This document shows positions 17,679 to 26,521 of a DNA stretch of 64,000 nucleotides, in pieces. Below the pieces are notes generated by a model, which did no database searches, was not told the origin of the DNA, and was given only the letters and a program-made list of their open reading frames with translations. Both the position numbers and the translations under genes were made by a program. Numbering within the stretch: the stretch's first letter is position 1; each line of letters starts with the position of its first letter. The stretch covers positions 2,108,001 to 2,172,000 of the forward strand of contig NZ_CP011503.1 of assembly GCF_001028665.1 (NCBI RefSeq). Reading direction: 5' to 3'. The stretch comes from Burkholderia pyrrocinia. GTDB taxonomy: Bacteria; Pseudomonadota; Gammaproteobacteria; Burkholderiales; Burkholderiaceae.

Positions 17679-18614
17679 TCAGCGGCCTTGCATCGCGCGC
17701 CGGTACGTATTCGGCGTCGTGCCGTGTGCGTCGCGAAAGCGATGGCTGAAGTGGGCGGCGTTCGCATACCCGCAGTCGGCCGCGACCTGTGCGAGCGGCA
17801 GCGACGTCGTGCGCAGCAGCTCGCGCGCCCGCGCGAGCCGCTGCTCGGCGACCCACGCATGCGGCGCGCGGCCGAACGACAGCCGGAACATCCGCGAGAA
17901 GTGATATTCGGACAGCGCGGCGACGTCGGCCAGTTCGCCGAGCGTCAGCGGCTGCGTCAGGTACGTGTCGATGTAGTCGCGCACGCGGCGGCGCACGGCC
18001 GGCGCAAGCCCGCCGCGGAACGACGCGTCGGTGCGCGTCGTGCTCTGCCCGCGCAGCAGCAGGCTCAGCACCTCGTGCGCGGTTTCGTTCACACGCAGCC
18101 GCTCGTCGGCATCGTCCCAGCCGTCCAGCGCGAGCGAGCGCAGCAGCGCGGCGACGCGCGCATCCTCGAAATAGGTGCGGTCGGCGAGCTTCAGCTCGCG
18201 CGGCTCGCGGTCGAGTTCGCGGATCGCGCGCTGCGTGAAGTGCTCGGGCAGGAAATACAGGTGGATGAAGTGCATCTCGCCGCGCACCCACCAGCGCGAT
18301 TCGTGGTCGCCCGGCAGCGCGCACAGCAGGCTCGGCGCGCCGTAGCGCGGCACGCGTTCGCGTTCGGTCCGGTAGCCGCCGTCGAGGTAGCACGACAGCG
18401 TGTGGTGGCCGGGCTGCTCGTAGATCGTCTCGCTTTCGTCGGTGATCCGTGTCCATTCGGCGATCGCGAGATGGTCGCCGAGCCACGCGAAGCGCTCGAG
18501 CGTCGCGTTCGCGTCGGCGAGCGTGCGGCACACCGACTGCAGGCCGAACGGCAAATCGCCGCCGGCCAGGGGGGCGGCGCGGTCGACGGGCGGGGCGGAG
18601 AGGGAGAAGCTCAT
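17679..18614 (-). CDS. AraC family transcriptional regulator
   Basis: A 311-residue regulator: an N-terminal cupin-like sensing region (HTLSCYLDGGYRTERER near residue 70), then the C-terminal double helix-turn-helix (about 205-305) with LGELADVAALSEYHFSRMF and VAADCGYANAAHFSHRFR, ending in the standard GTTPNTYRR. It is divergent from the EamA exporter (136-bp gap), which it probably controls. ATG 18614 is preferred over an upstream in-frame start because the protein aligns with the family from there. Confidence 0.9.
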   Translation of the reverse strand: MSFSLSAPPVDRAAPLAGGDLPFGLQSVCRTLADANATLERFAWLGDHLAIAEWTRITDESETIYEQPGHHTLSCYLDGGYRTERERVPRYGAPSLLCALPGDHESRWWVRGEMHFIHLYFLPEHFTQRAIRELDREPRELKLADRTYFEDARVAALLRSLALDGWDDADERLRVNETAHEVLSLLLRGQSTTRTDASFRGGLAPAVRRRVRDYIDTYLTQPLTLGELADVAALSEYHFSRMFRLSFGRAPHAWVAEQRLARARELLRTTSLPLAQVAADCGYANAAHFSHRFRDAHGTTPNTYRRAMQGR

Positions 18615-18750
18615 GATGCGCCGAGTATAAGCGGGCGCGCGGCACCGGGTGCGACCGCCCGGAAAAGACCGCAATTCCGGACAATCGGCGCGCGCCGCAC
18701 GGCGGCATAGTCGGGATCCCGTTTCATCCGATTTCCGGACCGCCACCGCC

Positions 18751-19641
18751 ATGAACCTGTCGCTTTATTTCGTCACCGTGCTGATCTGGGGCACCACCTG
18801 GATCGCGATCAAATGGCAGCTCGGCTCCGTGCCGCCGCCCGTGTCGATCGCGTGGCGCTTCTGGCTCGCGGCCGCCGTGCTGTTCGCGCTGCTGCGCATG
18901 ATGCGCCGGCCGGTCCGCCCGCCGCGCGAAGCGTGGCGCTACCTCGTCGCGCAGGGCTTCGCGCTGTTCTGCCTGAATTTCCTGTGCTTCTACTACGCGG
19001 AGCAGGTCGTGCCGAGCGGGCTCGTCGCGGTGATCTTCTCGACCGCGCCGCTGCTGAACTCGATCAACGGCCGGCTGTTCATGGGCCGCCCGCTGCGGCC
19101 GTCGGCGATTGCCGGCGCGCTGCTCGGCCTGGTCGGCATCGCGTGCCTGTTCTGGCAGCAGATGGCCGGCCATCTCGACGACCACGCGACCTGGATCGGG
19201 CTCGCAATCGCATTCGCGGGCACGATGTGCTTCTCGGCCGGCAACCTGCTGTCGAGCCGGATGCAGTCGATGGGGCTGCACCCGCTCGCGACCAACGGCT
19301 GGGCGATGCTGATCGGCGCGGCGATCCTGACCGTCGGCAGCGCGGTAGCCGGGATGCCGTTCGCGCCCGACATGAGCCCGCGTTATCTCGGCGCGCTCGT
19401 CTACCTCGCCGTGCCGGGCTCGGTGATCGGCTTCACCGCGTACCTGACGCTCGTCGGCCGGATCGGGCCGGAGCGCGCCGCGTACTGCACGGTGCTGTTC
19501 CCGATCGTCGCGCTGGCCGTGTCGACGGTGTTCGAGGGCTACCAGTGGTCGCCGCTCGCGGTGCTCGGGCTGCTGCTCGTCGTGGCCGGCAATCTCGTCG
19601 CGTTCGACCTGACGCGCCGGCTGTTTCTCCGGACGGCCTGA
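18751..19641 (+). CDS. EamA/DMT superfamily transporter
   Basis: A 296-residue inner-membrane protein of ten predicted helices made of two EamA repeats. It begins MNLSLYFVTVLIWGTTWIAIKW, the typical first helix with the WG-TW motif. The second repeat starts near residue 150 (ATWIGLAIAFAGTMCFSAGN). Such proteins export amino acids, metabolites or drugs. It faces a divergent AraC regulator, a common arrangement for an inducible exporter. The substrate is unknown. Confidence 0.88.
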   Translation: MNLSLYFVTVLIWGTTWIAIKWQLGSVPPPVSIAWRFWLAAAVLFALLRMMRRPVRPPREAWRYLVAQGFALFCLNFLCFYYAEQVVPSGLVAVIFSTAPLLNSINGRLFMGRPLRPSAIAGALLGLVGIACLFWQQMAGHLDDHATWIGLAIAFAGTMCFSAGNLLSSRMQSMGLHPLATNGWAMLIGAAILTVGSAVAGMPFAPDMSPRYLGALVYLAVPGSVIGFTAYLTLVGRIGPERAAYCTVLFPIVALAVSTVFEGYQWSPLAVLGLLLVVAGNLVAFDLTRRLFLRTA

Positions 19642-19662
19642 GCGCGCCGGCCTCTGCATAAA

Positions 19663-19695
19663 AAAACGCCTGCGCGATGCAGGCGTTTTGTTTTT
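19663..19695. terminator. Bidirectional rho-independent terminator
   Basis: An 11-bp perfect stem AAAACGCCTGC / GCAGGCGTTTT (19663-19673 and 19679-19689) around GCGAT, with T-rich tails on both strands. It separates the EamA gene and the convergent MFS gene and can serve both. Confidence 0.9.
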
Positions 19696-19749
19696 GGGGC
19701 GACGGTGTCGCGTCTTCCGCGACCTGCCGCCCTGCGGCGAGCAGCGTGA

Positions 19750-20964
19750 TCAGGCAGCCGCGCCGCTGCCGGCAACACGCGCCTGCCGCTGGTACAGCAC
19801 CATCGACAGCGCGACGCCCGCGGCGGCGGCCGCCGCCGCGAACAGGAACACCTGCGGATAGCCGAACGCGCCCGCGACATAGCCGGCGAGCGGGCCCGTG
19901 ATGCCGAGCGACAGGTCGAGGAACACCGAGTACGCGGACAGCGCCGCGCCGCGGCTCGCAGGCGGCACGAGCGCGACGGCCTCGACGCCGAGCGCCGGGA
20001 AGATCAGCGCGAAGCCGAAGCCCGTCAGCGCGGCGCCGACGAGCGCGACGTGCGGCACCGGCGCGAGCCACAGCAGCACGAGGCCCGAGCATTCGAACGC
20101 GAACGACACGATCGCGACGCGGAAGCCGCCGTAGGTCTTGATCGTGTTCGCGAACAGCAGGCGCGCGCCGATGAACAGCGTGCCGAACACGGTCAGCGAC
20201 AGCGCGGCGTTCGGCCAGTGGCGCGCCGCGTAGTACAGCGTGACGAAGGTCGCGATCGAGCCGAAGCCGGCCGAGCCGAGCGCGAGGCCGAGGCCGTGCG
20301 GCAGCACGCGCGTGAACACGCTCGCATACGACATCCGTTCGCCGTGCACGAGCGGCACGGAATCGATCAGGCGCGCGAGGTAGAAGCCGGCCGCGGCGAG
20401 CGCGATCACGATCACGCCGATCAGGGCCGGATTCAGCGTATGCGCGATCGCGACGCCGACCGGCGCGCCGAGCGCGAGCGCGCCGTAGGTCGCGATGCCG
20501 TTCCACGAGATCACCTTCGCGTTGTGCGTGACGCCGACCCGGCCGATGCCCCACAGGATCGCGCCGGTGCCGCACAGGCTTTCGCCGACGCCGAGCACGA
20601 GCCGGCTCGCGACCAGCAGCACGAGGCTCGCGACCGGCCAGTGCGCGAGCAGCAGCGCGACGAGCAGCAGCACGCCCGACACGCCGCAGCCGACCAGCCC
20701 GCGCAGCACCGTCTGCTTCGGGCCGAGCGTATCGGCGAAGCGCCCGGCGAGCGGCCGCGACGCGAGCGTCGCGAAGTACTGGACGCTGATCGCGCCGCCC
20801 GCGACGATCGCGGAAAAGCCGAGGTCGTCATGGACGAAGCCCGGCAGCACCGCGAGCGGCAGGCCGATGGTCAGGTAGCAGATGAACGTGAAGCAGACGA
20901 CGGACACGATTTGCAGCGTGACCGCGAACCCGCTGCGCGGTGGTGTGGCGGAGTCGGTAGACAT
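19750..20964 (-). CDS. MFS transporter, YhhS/YfcJ (UPF0226) type
   Basis: A 404-residue 12-helix major facilitator protein. The region [26 protein letters not shown] (loop 2-3, about residues 60-85) and the stretch around [25 protein letters not shown] in helix 4-5 are the features I associate with the YhhS/YfcJ group, whose E. coli members are about the same length and act as exporters. ATG 20964 was chosen over an upstream start at 21054 because the extra 30 residues are not family-like. It is divergent from xdhA. Confidence 0.85.
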   Translation of the reverse strand: MSTDSATPPRSGFAVTLQIVSVVCFTFICYLTIGLPLAVLPGFVHDDLGFSAIVAGGAISVQYFATLASRPLAGRFADTLGPKQTVLRGLVGCGVSGVLLLVALLLAHWPVASLVLLVASRLVLGVGESLCGTGAILWGIGRVGVTHNAKVISWNGIATYGALALGAPVGVAIAHTLNPALIGVIVIALAAAGFYLARLIDSVPLVHGERMSYASVFTRVLPHGLGLALGSAGFGSIATFVTLYYAARHWPNAALSLTVFGTLFIGARLLFANTIKTYGGFRVAIVSFAFECSGLVLLWLAPVPHVALVGAALTGFGFALIFPALGVEAVALVPPASRGAALSAYSVFLDLSLGITGPLAGYVAGAFGYPQVFLFAAAAAAAGVALSMVLYQRQARVAGSGAAA

Positions 20965-21313
20965 GGGGTCGGAACGAATGAGCGAAACGGAGCGAGACGA
21001 AACGGAAGACGGCGCAAAAAGGAATCGGGATTTTCCCATGGAACCGGTTTTCACGCAGGTACCATTTAGTTAATCGCGACCCGTTTTCGCGCGCAAAGGA
21101 TCGGTGTCGGCACGTCGGAAAGGCCGGCAGGGCACCGTGCGGAAAGGGCGCCGGGCGGCCCCGGGCTCATATCGCGGCAGTTATATGGGCCCCATGCGTG
21201 ATGGGCTATGGGTTGCGAAATTTGATGGTGATAGCGTGCAAACTGTCAGAAAGACGTCGGTCGAGCGCTTCGCGCAGGCCGCCTAGCCCCCCAATTTGAA
21301 GAATCATCGAGAC
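20965..21313. other. Divergent intergenic region between MFS gene and xdhA
   Basis: About 350 bp with no convincing gene. It must hold the promoters of the MFS gene and the xdh operon. I could not identify clear -35/-10 boxes or a purine-type operator. A short open frame at 21104-21286 is arginine-rich and has no ribosome site, and I do not call it. Confidence 0.4.
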
Positions 21314-22858
21314 ATGAGTGAGCCGATCCGCTTCTACCATCGTCACGCGATCCGCGAAGTCAGCGGCGCGGACGTCACCCGCACCGTGCTGCAGTACCTG
21401 CGCGAGGACGCGCATTGCACCGGCACCAAGGAAGGCTGCGCGGAAGGCGACTGCGGCGCGTGCACGGTCGTCGTCGGCGAGCTGACCGACGCCGGCGCGG
21501 TCGAGTTCAAGGCCGTCAACGCGTGCATCCAGTTCCTGCCGACGCTCGACGGCAAGGCGCTGCTGACGGTCGAGGACCTGCGCCAGCCGGACGGCGCGCT
21601 GCATCCGGTGCAGCAGGCGATGGTCGACTGCCACGGTTCGCAATGCGGGTTCTGCACGCCCGGCTTCGTGATGTCGATGTGGGCGCTGTACGAGAAGCAC
21701 GGCCACGAAGGCTGCGGCAGCGCGTGCACGAAGGCGAAGGACGTGCCGACGCGCACCGAGATCGCCGACGCGCTGACGGGCAACCTGTGCCGCTGCACCG
21801 GCTATCGCCCGATCGTCGATGCGGCCGTGCAGATGTTCGATGCACCGGCGCCGTCGGCGCCGGTCGACACCGCCGCGCTGGCCCGCACGCTCGCATCGCT
21901 CAAGCGCGACGACACATTCGACTACGCGACGATCAACGGCGCGCGCTTCGCGGCGCCGCGCACGCTCGACGCGCTGGCCGCGCTGAAGGCCGAGCGGCCC
22001 GATGCGCGCATCCTCGCGGGCAGCACCGACATCGGCCTGTGGGTCACGAAGCAGATGCGCCGGCTCGACGACCTGATCTACGTCGGCCAGATCGCCGAAC
22101 TGCAGCGCGTCGTGGAGCGCGGCGACTGGATCGAGATCGGCGCGGGCGTGACGGTCGAGAACGCGTATGCGGCACTGGCCGGCACGTATCCGGAGCTGAC
22201 CGAGATGTGGAAGCGCTTCGCGTCGCTGCCGATCCGCAACGCGGGCACGCTCGGCGGCAACGTCGCGAACGGCTCGCCGATCGGCGATTCGATGCCCGGC
22301 CTGATCGCGCTCGGTGCGCGCGTCGTGCTGCGCGGGGGCGACACGGTGCGCGAGCTGCCGCTCGAGGCGCTCTACACGGGCTACCAGCAGAAGGACATGG
22401 CGCCGCACGAATTCGTCGTCGGCGTGAAGGTGCCGACCCGCAGCGGCGCGCGCGCAAAGCTGCAGTTCCGCACGTACAAGCTGTCGAAGCGGTTCGACTC
22501 CGACATCTCGGCCGTGTGCGCGGCGTTCGCGTTCATCGCGGACGGCGACACGATCCGCGAGCCGCGCATCGCGTTCGGCGGGATGGCCGCGACGCCGAAG
22601 CGCGCGACGCAAACGGAAGCCGTGCTCGACGGCGCGCTGTGGCACGAAGCCACCGCGCAGGCCGCGATGCAGGCGCTCGAGCGCGACTACCAGCCGCTGT
22701 CCGACATGCGCGCGACGAGCACGTACCGCCTCGATACCGCGAAGAACCTGATGTATCGCTTCTGGCTGGAGACGCGCCCGCACGACCCGCTGCCGCCGCA
22801 AGCCCTGAATGTGCGTGAAGTGGCCGCGGAAGTCGGCACCGACGCGGCGCGCGTCTGA
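21314..22858 (+). CDS. xdhA: Xanthine dehydrogenase small subunit (2Fe-2S and FAD)
   Basis: A 514-residue subunit of the molybdenum xanthine dehydrogenase, which oxidises hypoxanthine and xanthine to urate. An N-terminal ferredoxin-like 2Fe-2S domain has GCAEGDCGACTVVVG, a second helical 2Fe-2S domain has CGFCTPGFVMSMW and GNLCRCTGYRPI, and the FAD-binding domain (from about residue 200; ILAGSTDIGLWV, LPIRNAGTLGGN) is followed by the CO-dehydrogenase flavoprotein C-terminal domain. The ATG at 21314 gives the standard start. xdhB follows 18 bp later. Confidence 0.96.
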   Translation: MSEPIRFYHRHAIREVSGADVTRTVLQYLREDAHCTGTKEGCAEGDCGACTVVVGELTDAGAVEFKAVNACIQFLPTLDGKALLTVEDLRQPDGALHPVQQAMVDCHGSQCGFCTPGFVMSMWALYEKHGHEGCGSACTKAKDVPTRTEIADALTGNLCRCTGYRPIVDAAVQMFDAPAPSAPVDTAALARTLASLKRDDTFDYATINGARFAAPRTLDALAALKAERPDARILAGSTDIGLWVTKQMRRLDDLIYVGQIAELQRVVERGDWIEIGAGVTVENAYAALAGTYPELTEMWKRFASLPIRNAGTLGGNVANGSPIGDSMPGLIALGARVVLRGGDTVRELPLEALYTGYQQKDMAPHEFVVGVKVPTRSGARAKLQFRTYKLSKRFDSDISAVCAAFAFIADGDTIREPRIAFGGMAATPKRATQTEAVLDGALWHEATAQAAMQALERDYQPLSDMRATSTYRLDTAKNLMYRFWLETRPHDPLPPQALNVREVAAEVGTDAARV

Positions 22859-22876
22859 AGACGGAGAACACCGAAG

Positions 22877-25240
22877 ATGAACCAGCAAGCAGAACCGTTC
22901 CTGAGTACCCTCGACCCGCAAGCCGACGCCGCGCAGGTCCACGTATCGCGCGCGCACGAATCCGCGCACCTGCACGTCAGCGGGCGTGCCACCTACACCG
23001 ACGACATTCCGGTCGTCGCGGGCACGTTGCACGCGGCGCTCGGATTGTCGGCGAAGCCGCACGCGAAGATCGTGTCGATGAACTTCGACGCGGTGCGCGC
23101 GACGCCGGGCGTGGTCGCCGTGTTCACGGCCGACGATATCCCGGGCGTCAACGATTGCGGCCCGATCATCCACGACGACCCGGTGCTCGCCAACGGCATC
23201 GTGCAGTTCGTCGGCCAGCCGATGTTCATTGTGGTCGCGACGTCGCATGAAACCGCGCGGCTCGCCGCGCGCCGCGCGAAGGTCGACTACGAGGAGCTGC
23301 CCGCGATCCTGACCGCGCAGGAAGCGCGTAAGGCCGAAACCTACGTGATCCCGCCGCTGAAGCTCGCGCGCGGCGACGCGGCCGCGCGGCTCGCCGCGGC
23401 GCCGCACCGCGAGTCGGGCGAAATGCTGCTCGGCGGCCAGGAGCAGTTCTACCTGGAAGGGCAGATCGCATACGCGGTGCCGAAGGACGACGACGGGATG
23501 CACGTGTACTGCTCGACGCAGCACCCGAGCGAGATGCAGCACCTCGTCGCGCACGTGCTCGGCGTCGCGTCGCACAACGTGCTGGTCGAATGCCGCCGGA
23601 TGGGCGGCGGGTTCGGCGGCAAGGAATCGCAGTCGGGCCTGTTCGCGTGCTGCGCGGCGCTCGCCGCGTGGAAGCTGCTGTGCCCGGTGAAGCTGCGTCC
23701 GGACCGCGACGACGACATGATGATCACGGGCAAGCGGCACGACTTCCATTACCGCTTCGACGTCGGTTACGACGACGACGGCCGCCTCGACGGCGTGGCG
23801 CTCGACATGACGTCGCGCTGCGGCTTCTCGGCCGACCTGTCGGGCCCGGTGATGACGCGCGCGGTGTGTCACTTCGACAACGCGTACTGGCTGGGCGACG
23901 TCGACATCGCCGGTTATTGCGGCAAGACCAACACGCAGTCGAACACCGCGTTCCGCGGCTTCGGCGGCCCGCAGGGCGCGTTCGCGATCGAGTACATCCT
24001 CGACGACGTCGCGCGCTCGCTCGACCGCGATCCGCTCGACGTCCGCTACGCGAACCTGTACGGCAAGACCGAACGCAACGTGACGCCGTACGGGCAGACG
24101 GTCGAGGACAACGTGCTGCAGGAGCTGCTCGGCGAACTCGAGACGACGAGCGACTACCGCGCACGGCGCGCGGGCGTGCGCGAATTCAATGCACGCAACA
24201 CGGTGCTGAAGAAGGGCATCGCGCTCACGCCGGTGAAGTTCGGGATCGCGTTCAACGTCACGCACTTCAACCAGGCCGGCGCGCTGGTGCACATCTACAC
24301 CGACGGCTCGGTGCTCGTGAACCACGGCGGCACGGAGATGGGGCAGGGGCTCAACACGAAGGTCGCGCAGGTCGTCGCGCACGAGCTCGGCATCCGCTTC
24401 GGCCGGATCCGCGTGACGGCGACCGACACGAGCAAGGTCGCGAACACGTCCGCGACGGCCGCGTCGACGGGCTCGGACCTGAACGGCAAGGCCGCGCAGG
24501 ATGCGGCGCGCCAGTTGCGCGAGCGGCTCGCGGTGTTCGCGGCGAAGCAGTACGGCGACGGCAACGTCGATGCGGCCGACGTGAAGTTCGGCAACGACGT
24601 CGTATGGGTCGGCGGCCACGGCGTGCCGTTCGGCGAAGTGATCGCGAAGGCCTACCTTGCACGTGTGCAGTTGTGGTCCGACGGTTTCTACGCGACGCCG
24701 AAGCTGTACTGGGATCAGTCGAAGCTGCGGGGCCGGCCGTTCTACTACTACTCGTACGGCGCGGCCGTGTCGGAAGTCGTGATCGATACGTTGACGGGCG
24801 AGATGCGCACGCTGCGCGTCGATGCGCTGCACGACGTGGGCGCGTCGCTGAACCCGGCGCTCGACATCGGCCAGGTCGAAGGCGCGTTCATCCAGGGGAT
24901 GGGCTGGCTGACGACCGAGGAATTGTGGTGGAACAAGGGCGGCAAGCTGATGACGCATGCGCCGTCCACGTACAAGATCCCGACCGTCAACGACACGCCG
25001 CCCGAATTCAACGTGCGGCTGTTCGAGAATCGCAACGTCGAGGACAGCATTCACCGGTCGAAGGCCGTCGGCGAGCCGCCGCTGCTGCTGCCGTTCTCGG
25101 TGTTCTTCGCGGTGCGCGACGCGATCGCGGCGGTCGGCGATTACAAGGTCAACCCGCCGCTCGATGCGCCGGCCACCGGCGAGTCGATCCTGCGCGCGGT
25201 GAGTGCGGTGCGTGCGGCGCGCGCGGGTCAGGCAGGCTGA
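22877..25240 (+). CDS. xdhB: Xanthine dehydrogenase large (molybdopterin) subunit
   Basis: A 787-residue molybdenum-cofactor subunit of the bacterial two-subunit XdhAB type. The N-terminal hammerhead domain reads VSGRATYTDDIP. The Moco domains contain GGQEQFYLEGQ, RRMGGGFGGKE, NTAFRGFGGPQG and GGTEMGQGLNTK. The catalytic Glu is expected in KAVGEPPLLLPFSVFFA near residue 735. It works with XdhA in the cytoplasm and needs XdhC to insert the sulfurated cofactor. The next gene is xdhC, but a repeat element lies between them. Confidence 0.96.
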   Translation: MNQQAEPFLSTLDPQADAAQVHVSRAHESAHLHVSGRATYTDDIPVVAGTLHAALGLSAKPHAKIVSMNFDAVRATPGVVAVFTADDIPGVNDCGPIIHDDPVLANGIVQFVGQPMFIVVATSHETARLAARRAKVDYEELPAILTAQEARKAETYVIPPLKLARGDAAARLAAAPHRESGEMLLGGQEQFYLEGQIAYAVPKDDDGMHVYCSTQHPSEMQHLVAHVLGVASHNVLVECRRMGGGFGGKESQSGLFACCAALAAWKLLCPVKLRPDRDDDMMITGKRHDFHYRFDVGYDDDGRLDGVALDMTSRCGFSADLSGPVMTRAVCHFDNAYWLGDVDIAGYCGKTNTQSNTAFRGFGGPQGAFAIEYILDDVARSLDRDPLDVRYANLYGKTERNVTPYGQTVEDNVLQELLGELETTSDYRARRAGVREFNARNTVLKKGIALTPVKFGIAFNVTHFNQAGALVHIYTDGSVLVNHGGTEMGQGLNTKVAQVVAHELGIRFGRIRVTATDTSKVANTSATAASTGSDLNGKAAQDAARQLRERLAVFAAKQYGDGNVDAADVKFGNDVVWVGGHGVPFGEVIAKAYLARVQLWSDGFYATPKLYWDQSKLRGRPFYYYSYGAAVSEVVIDTLTGEMRTLRVDALHDVGASLNPALDIGQVEGAFIQGMGWLTTEELWWNKGGKLMTHAPSTYKIPTVNDTPPEFNVRLFENRNVEDSIHRSKAVGEPPLLLPFSVFFAVRDAIAAVGDYKVNPPLDAPATGESILRAVSAVRAARAGQAG

Positions 25241-25241
25241 T

Positions 25242-25328
25242 ATGAAACGCCCCCCGCGCTCACTTTGTTCGCTGCTCCCCGAGGGGGCAGTCAGCCTCCT
25301 TGGGGCGGCACGGCGGAGGCTGACATGA
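25242..25328 (+). repeat. Palindromic intergenic repeat encoding a 28-codon reading frame coupled to xdhC
   Basis: The segment between xdhB and xdhC contains two dyads: GCCCCC with GGGGGC (about 25249-25288), and a perfect 10-bp pair GTCAGCCTCC / GGAGGCTGAC (25290-25299 and 25315-25324). An ATG at 25242 opens a 28-codon frame across the element; its TGA at 25326-25328 overlaps the xdhC ATG as ATGA. The right arm also provides a GGAGG ribosome site at the right distance for xdhC. I recall similar elements dispersed in Burkholderia genomes. Confidence 0.7.
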
Positions 25329-25942
25329 ACGGGCCCGCACGTTCGCTTCGCGCCGCGTCGAACCCGGCGTTCGCGCAGGGCACCGGCCAGCGCAACCGCG
25401 CGACCGGCGCGCCGGCGCCGATGCACATCGTGCTGTTCGGTGCCGGGCACGTCGGTCACGCGCTCGTCACGCTGCTCGGCGCGCTGCCGTGCGTCGTGCA
25501 GTGGGTCGACACGCGCGACGAGCTGTTCCCGGACGAATGTCCGCCGAACGTGCAGCCGGAGCCGACCGACACGCCGGAGGCCGTCGTCGACGCGGCGCCG
25601 CCCGGCGCGTACTTCCTCGTGATGACGCACAACCACGCGCTCGACTTCTCGCTCGCCGCGCAGATCATGCGGCGGCGCGACTATGCGTACTTCGGGATGA
25701 TCGGCTCGCGCACCAAGCGCGTGAAGTTCGAGCGCCGGCTCGCGGCGCGCGGCGTCGATCCGGCGCGGCTCGTGGAGATGGTGTGCCCGATCGGCGTCGC
25801 GGGCATCGTCGACAAGGCGCCGGGCGCGATCGCGGTGGCCGTGTGCGCGGAGCTGCTGCAGGTGCGCTCGGGCATGCCGGTGGCCGGCGCGAAGGCGGCC
25901 GCGGCAGGGCGCGCGCGCGACGACGTGTCCTGCGCGCGGTAA
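25325..25942 (+). CDS. xdhC: XdhC-type Moco accessory protein, lacking the N-terminal XdhC/CoxI domain
   Basis: A 205-residue protein. After a low-complexity 32-residue leader comes a Rossmann domain typical of the XdhC C-terminus: IVLFGAGHVGHALVTLLGAL at 34-53, VDTRDELFP, VMTHNHALDFSL, YFGMIGSRTKR, CPIGVAGI and KAPGAIAVAVCAELL. XdhC proteins normally exceed 300 residues and carry an N-terminal domain with an SxPR-type motif that helps deliver sulfurated molybdenum cofactor; here it is absent, and only 84 bp separate this gene from xdhB. It may be truncated, or the family member may be short in this lineage. Function in XdhAB maturation is likely but not certain. Confidence 0.82.
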   Translation: MNGPARSLRAASNPAFAQGTGQRNRATGAPAPMHIVLFGAGHVGHALVTLLGALPCVVQWVDTRDELFPDECPPNVQPEPTDTPEAVVDAAPPGAYFLVMTHNHALDFSLAAQIMRRRDYAYFGMIGSRTKRVKFERRLAARGVDPARLVEMVCPIGVAGIVDKAPGAIAVAVCAELLQVRSGMPVAGAKAAAAGRARDDVSCAR

Positions 25943-26016
25943 CGCTGCAAGGCACATTCCCCGGTTTGGGAAAATTCATTCGTGGGGCCAGCGCAAGCCC
26001 GTTATAAGCGGGAACA

Positions 26017-26087
26017 GGCCGTAGCGCACGGCCGCGCGTTTTTGCATACACTGCACGGCAACGCGCGGCATCGGGCCGCGCTTTTTT
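26017..26087 (+). terminator. Two tandem hairpins with T-tracts upstream of the NTF2-like gene
   Basis: Hairpin 1: GGCCGT-AGCGC-ACGGCC (26017-26033), then GCGCG and five Ts. Hairpin 2: GCGCGGC-ATCGG-GCCGCGC (26063-26081), then six Ts (26082-26087). They may end xdh transcription. The second ends only 13 bp before ATG 26101, so it could also act as an attenuator for that gene. Confidence 0.65.
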
Positions 26088-26100
26088 CCGTGCAGGCGCC

Positions 26101-26502
26101 ATGTCCGATCACCCGATCTATCTCGACGCGCTCGATGCGAGCCTCGTCGCCATCGAGCGCTGGCTGTCCGGCGTCGACACCGCGCCTGCGGCGCTCGACG
26201 CGCTGCTCGCACCGTTCTCCACCGGTTTCACGATGACCCTCACCGATGGCCGCGTAGTCGACCGCGAAGGCACGCGCGCGCTGTTCGCGAAGCTCGCCGG
26301 CGCGAAGCCGGGGCTGCGCATCACGCTGTCGGAAATCCGCGTGCTCGCGGCCGACGCATCGCATGCGGTGATCACCTATCTCGAAGCGCAGCACGCGGCA
26401 TCGGGCGAGCTGCCCGCGCGTCGCGCGACCGCCGTGTTCGAACGCGACGCGGCGGGCGTCGTGCGCTGGACCCATCTGCAGGAAACCTTCTGCACGGCCT
26501 GA
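26101..26502 (+). CDS. NTF2-like (SnoaL/DUF4440-type) protein of unknown function
   Basis: A 133-residue cytoplasmic protein. The pattern of one N-terminal helix, a helical pair and a beta-sheet with FTMTLTDGRVVDREGTRALF and the final VRWTHLQETF fits the NTF2/SnoaL fold, which includes isomerases, cyclases and non-enzymatic binding proteins. No catalytic Asp/His pair can be assigned. It has no obvious own promoter; a T-tailed hairpin lies just upstream of the start. It converges on a LysR gene. Confidence 0.7.
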   Translation: MSDHPIYLDALDASLVAIERWLSGVDTAPAALDALLAPFSTGFTMTLTDGRVVDREGTRALFAKLAGAKPGLRITLSEIRVLAADASHAVITYLEAQHAASGELPARRATAVFERDAAGVVRWTHLQETFCTA

Positions 26503-26521
26503 GCGGCCGCGCCGGCACGTA

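Noticed and set aside
21104..21286. A 60-codon open frame upstream of xdhA
   Set aside because: No ribosome site, arginine-rich, and in the position where the xdh promoter should be.
21206..25957. A 1583-codon open frame on the minus strand across xdhABC
   Set aside because: It is antisense to three well-conserved genes, rich in Arg/His/Ala, with no ribosome site or recognisable domain. In GC-rich DNA such antisense frames are a codon-bias artefact.
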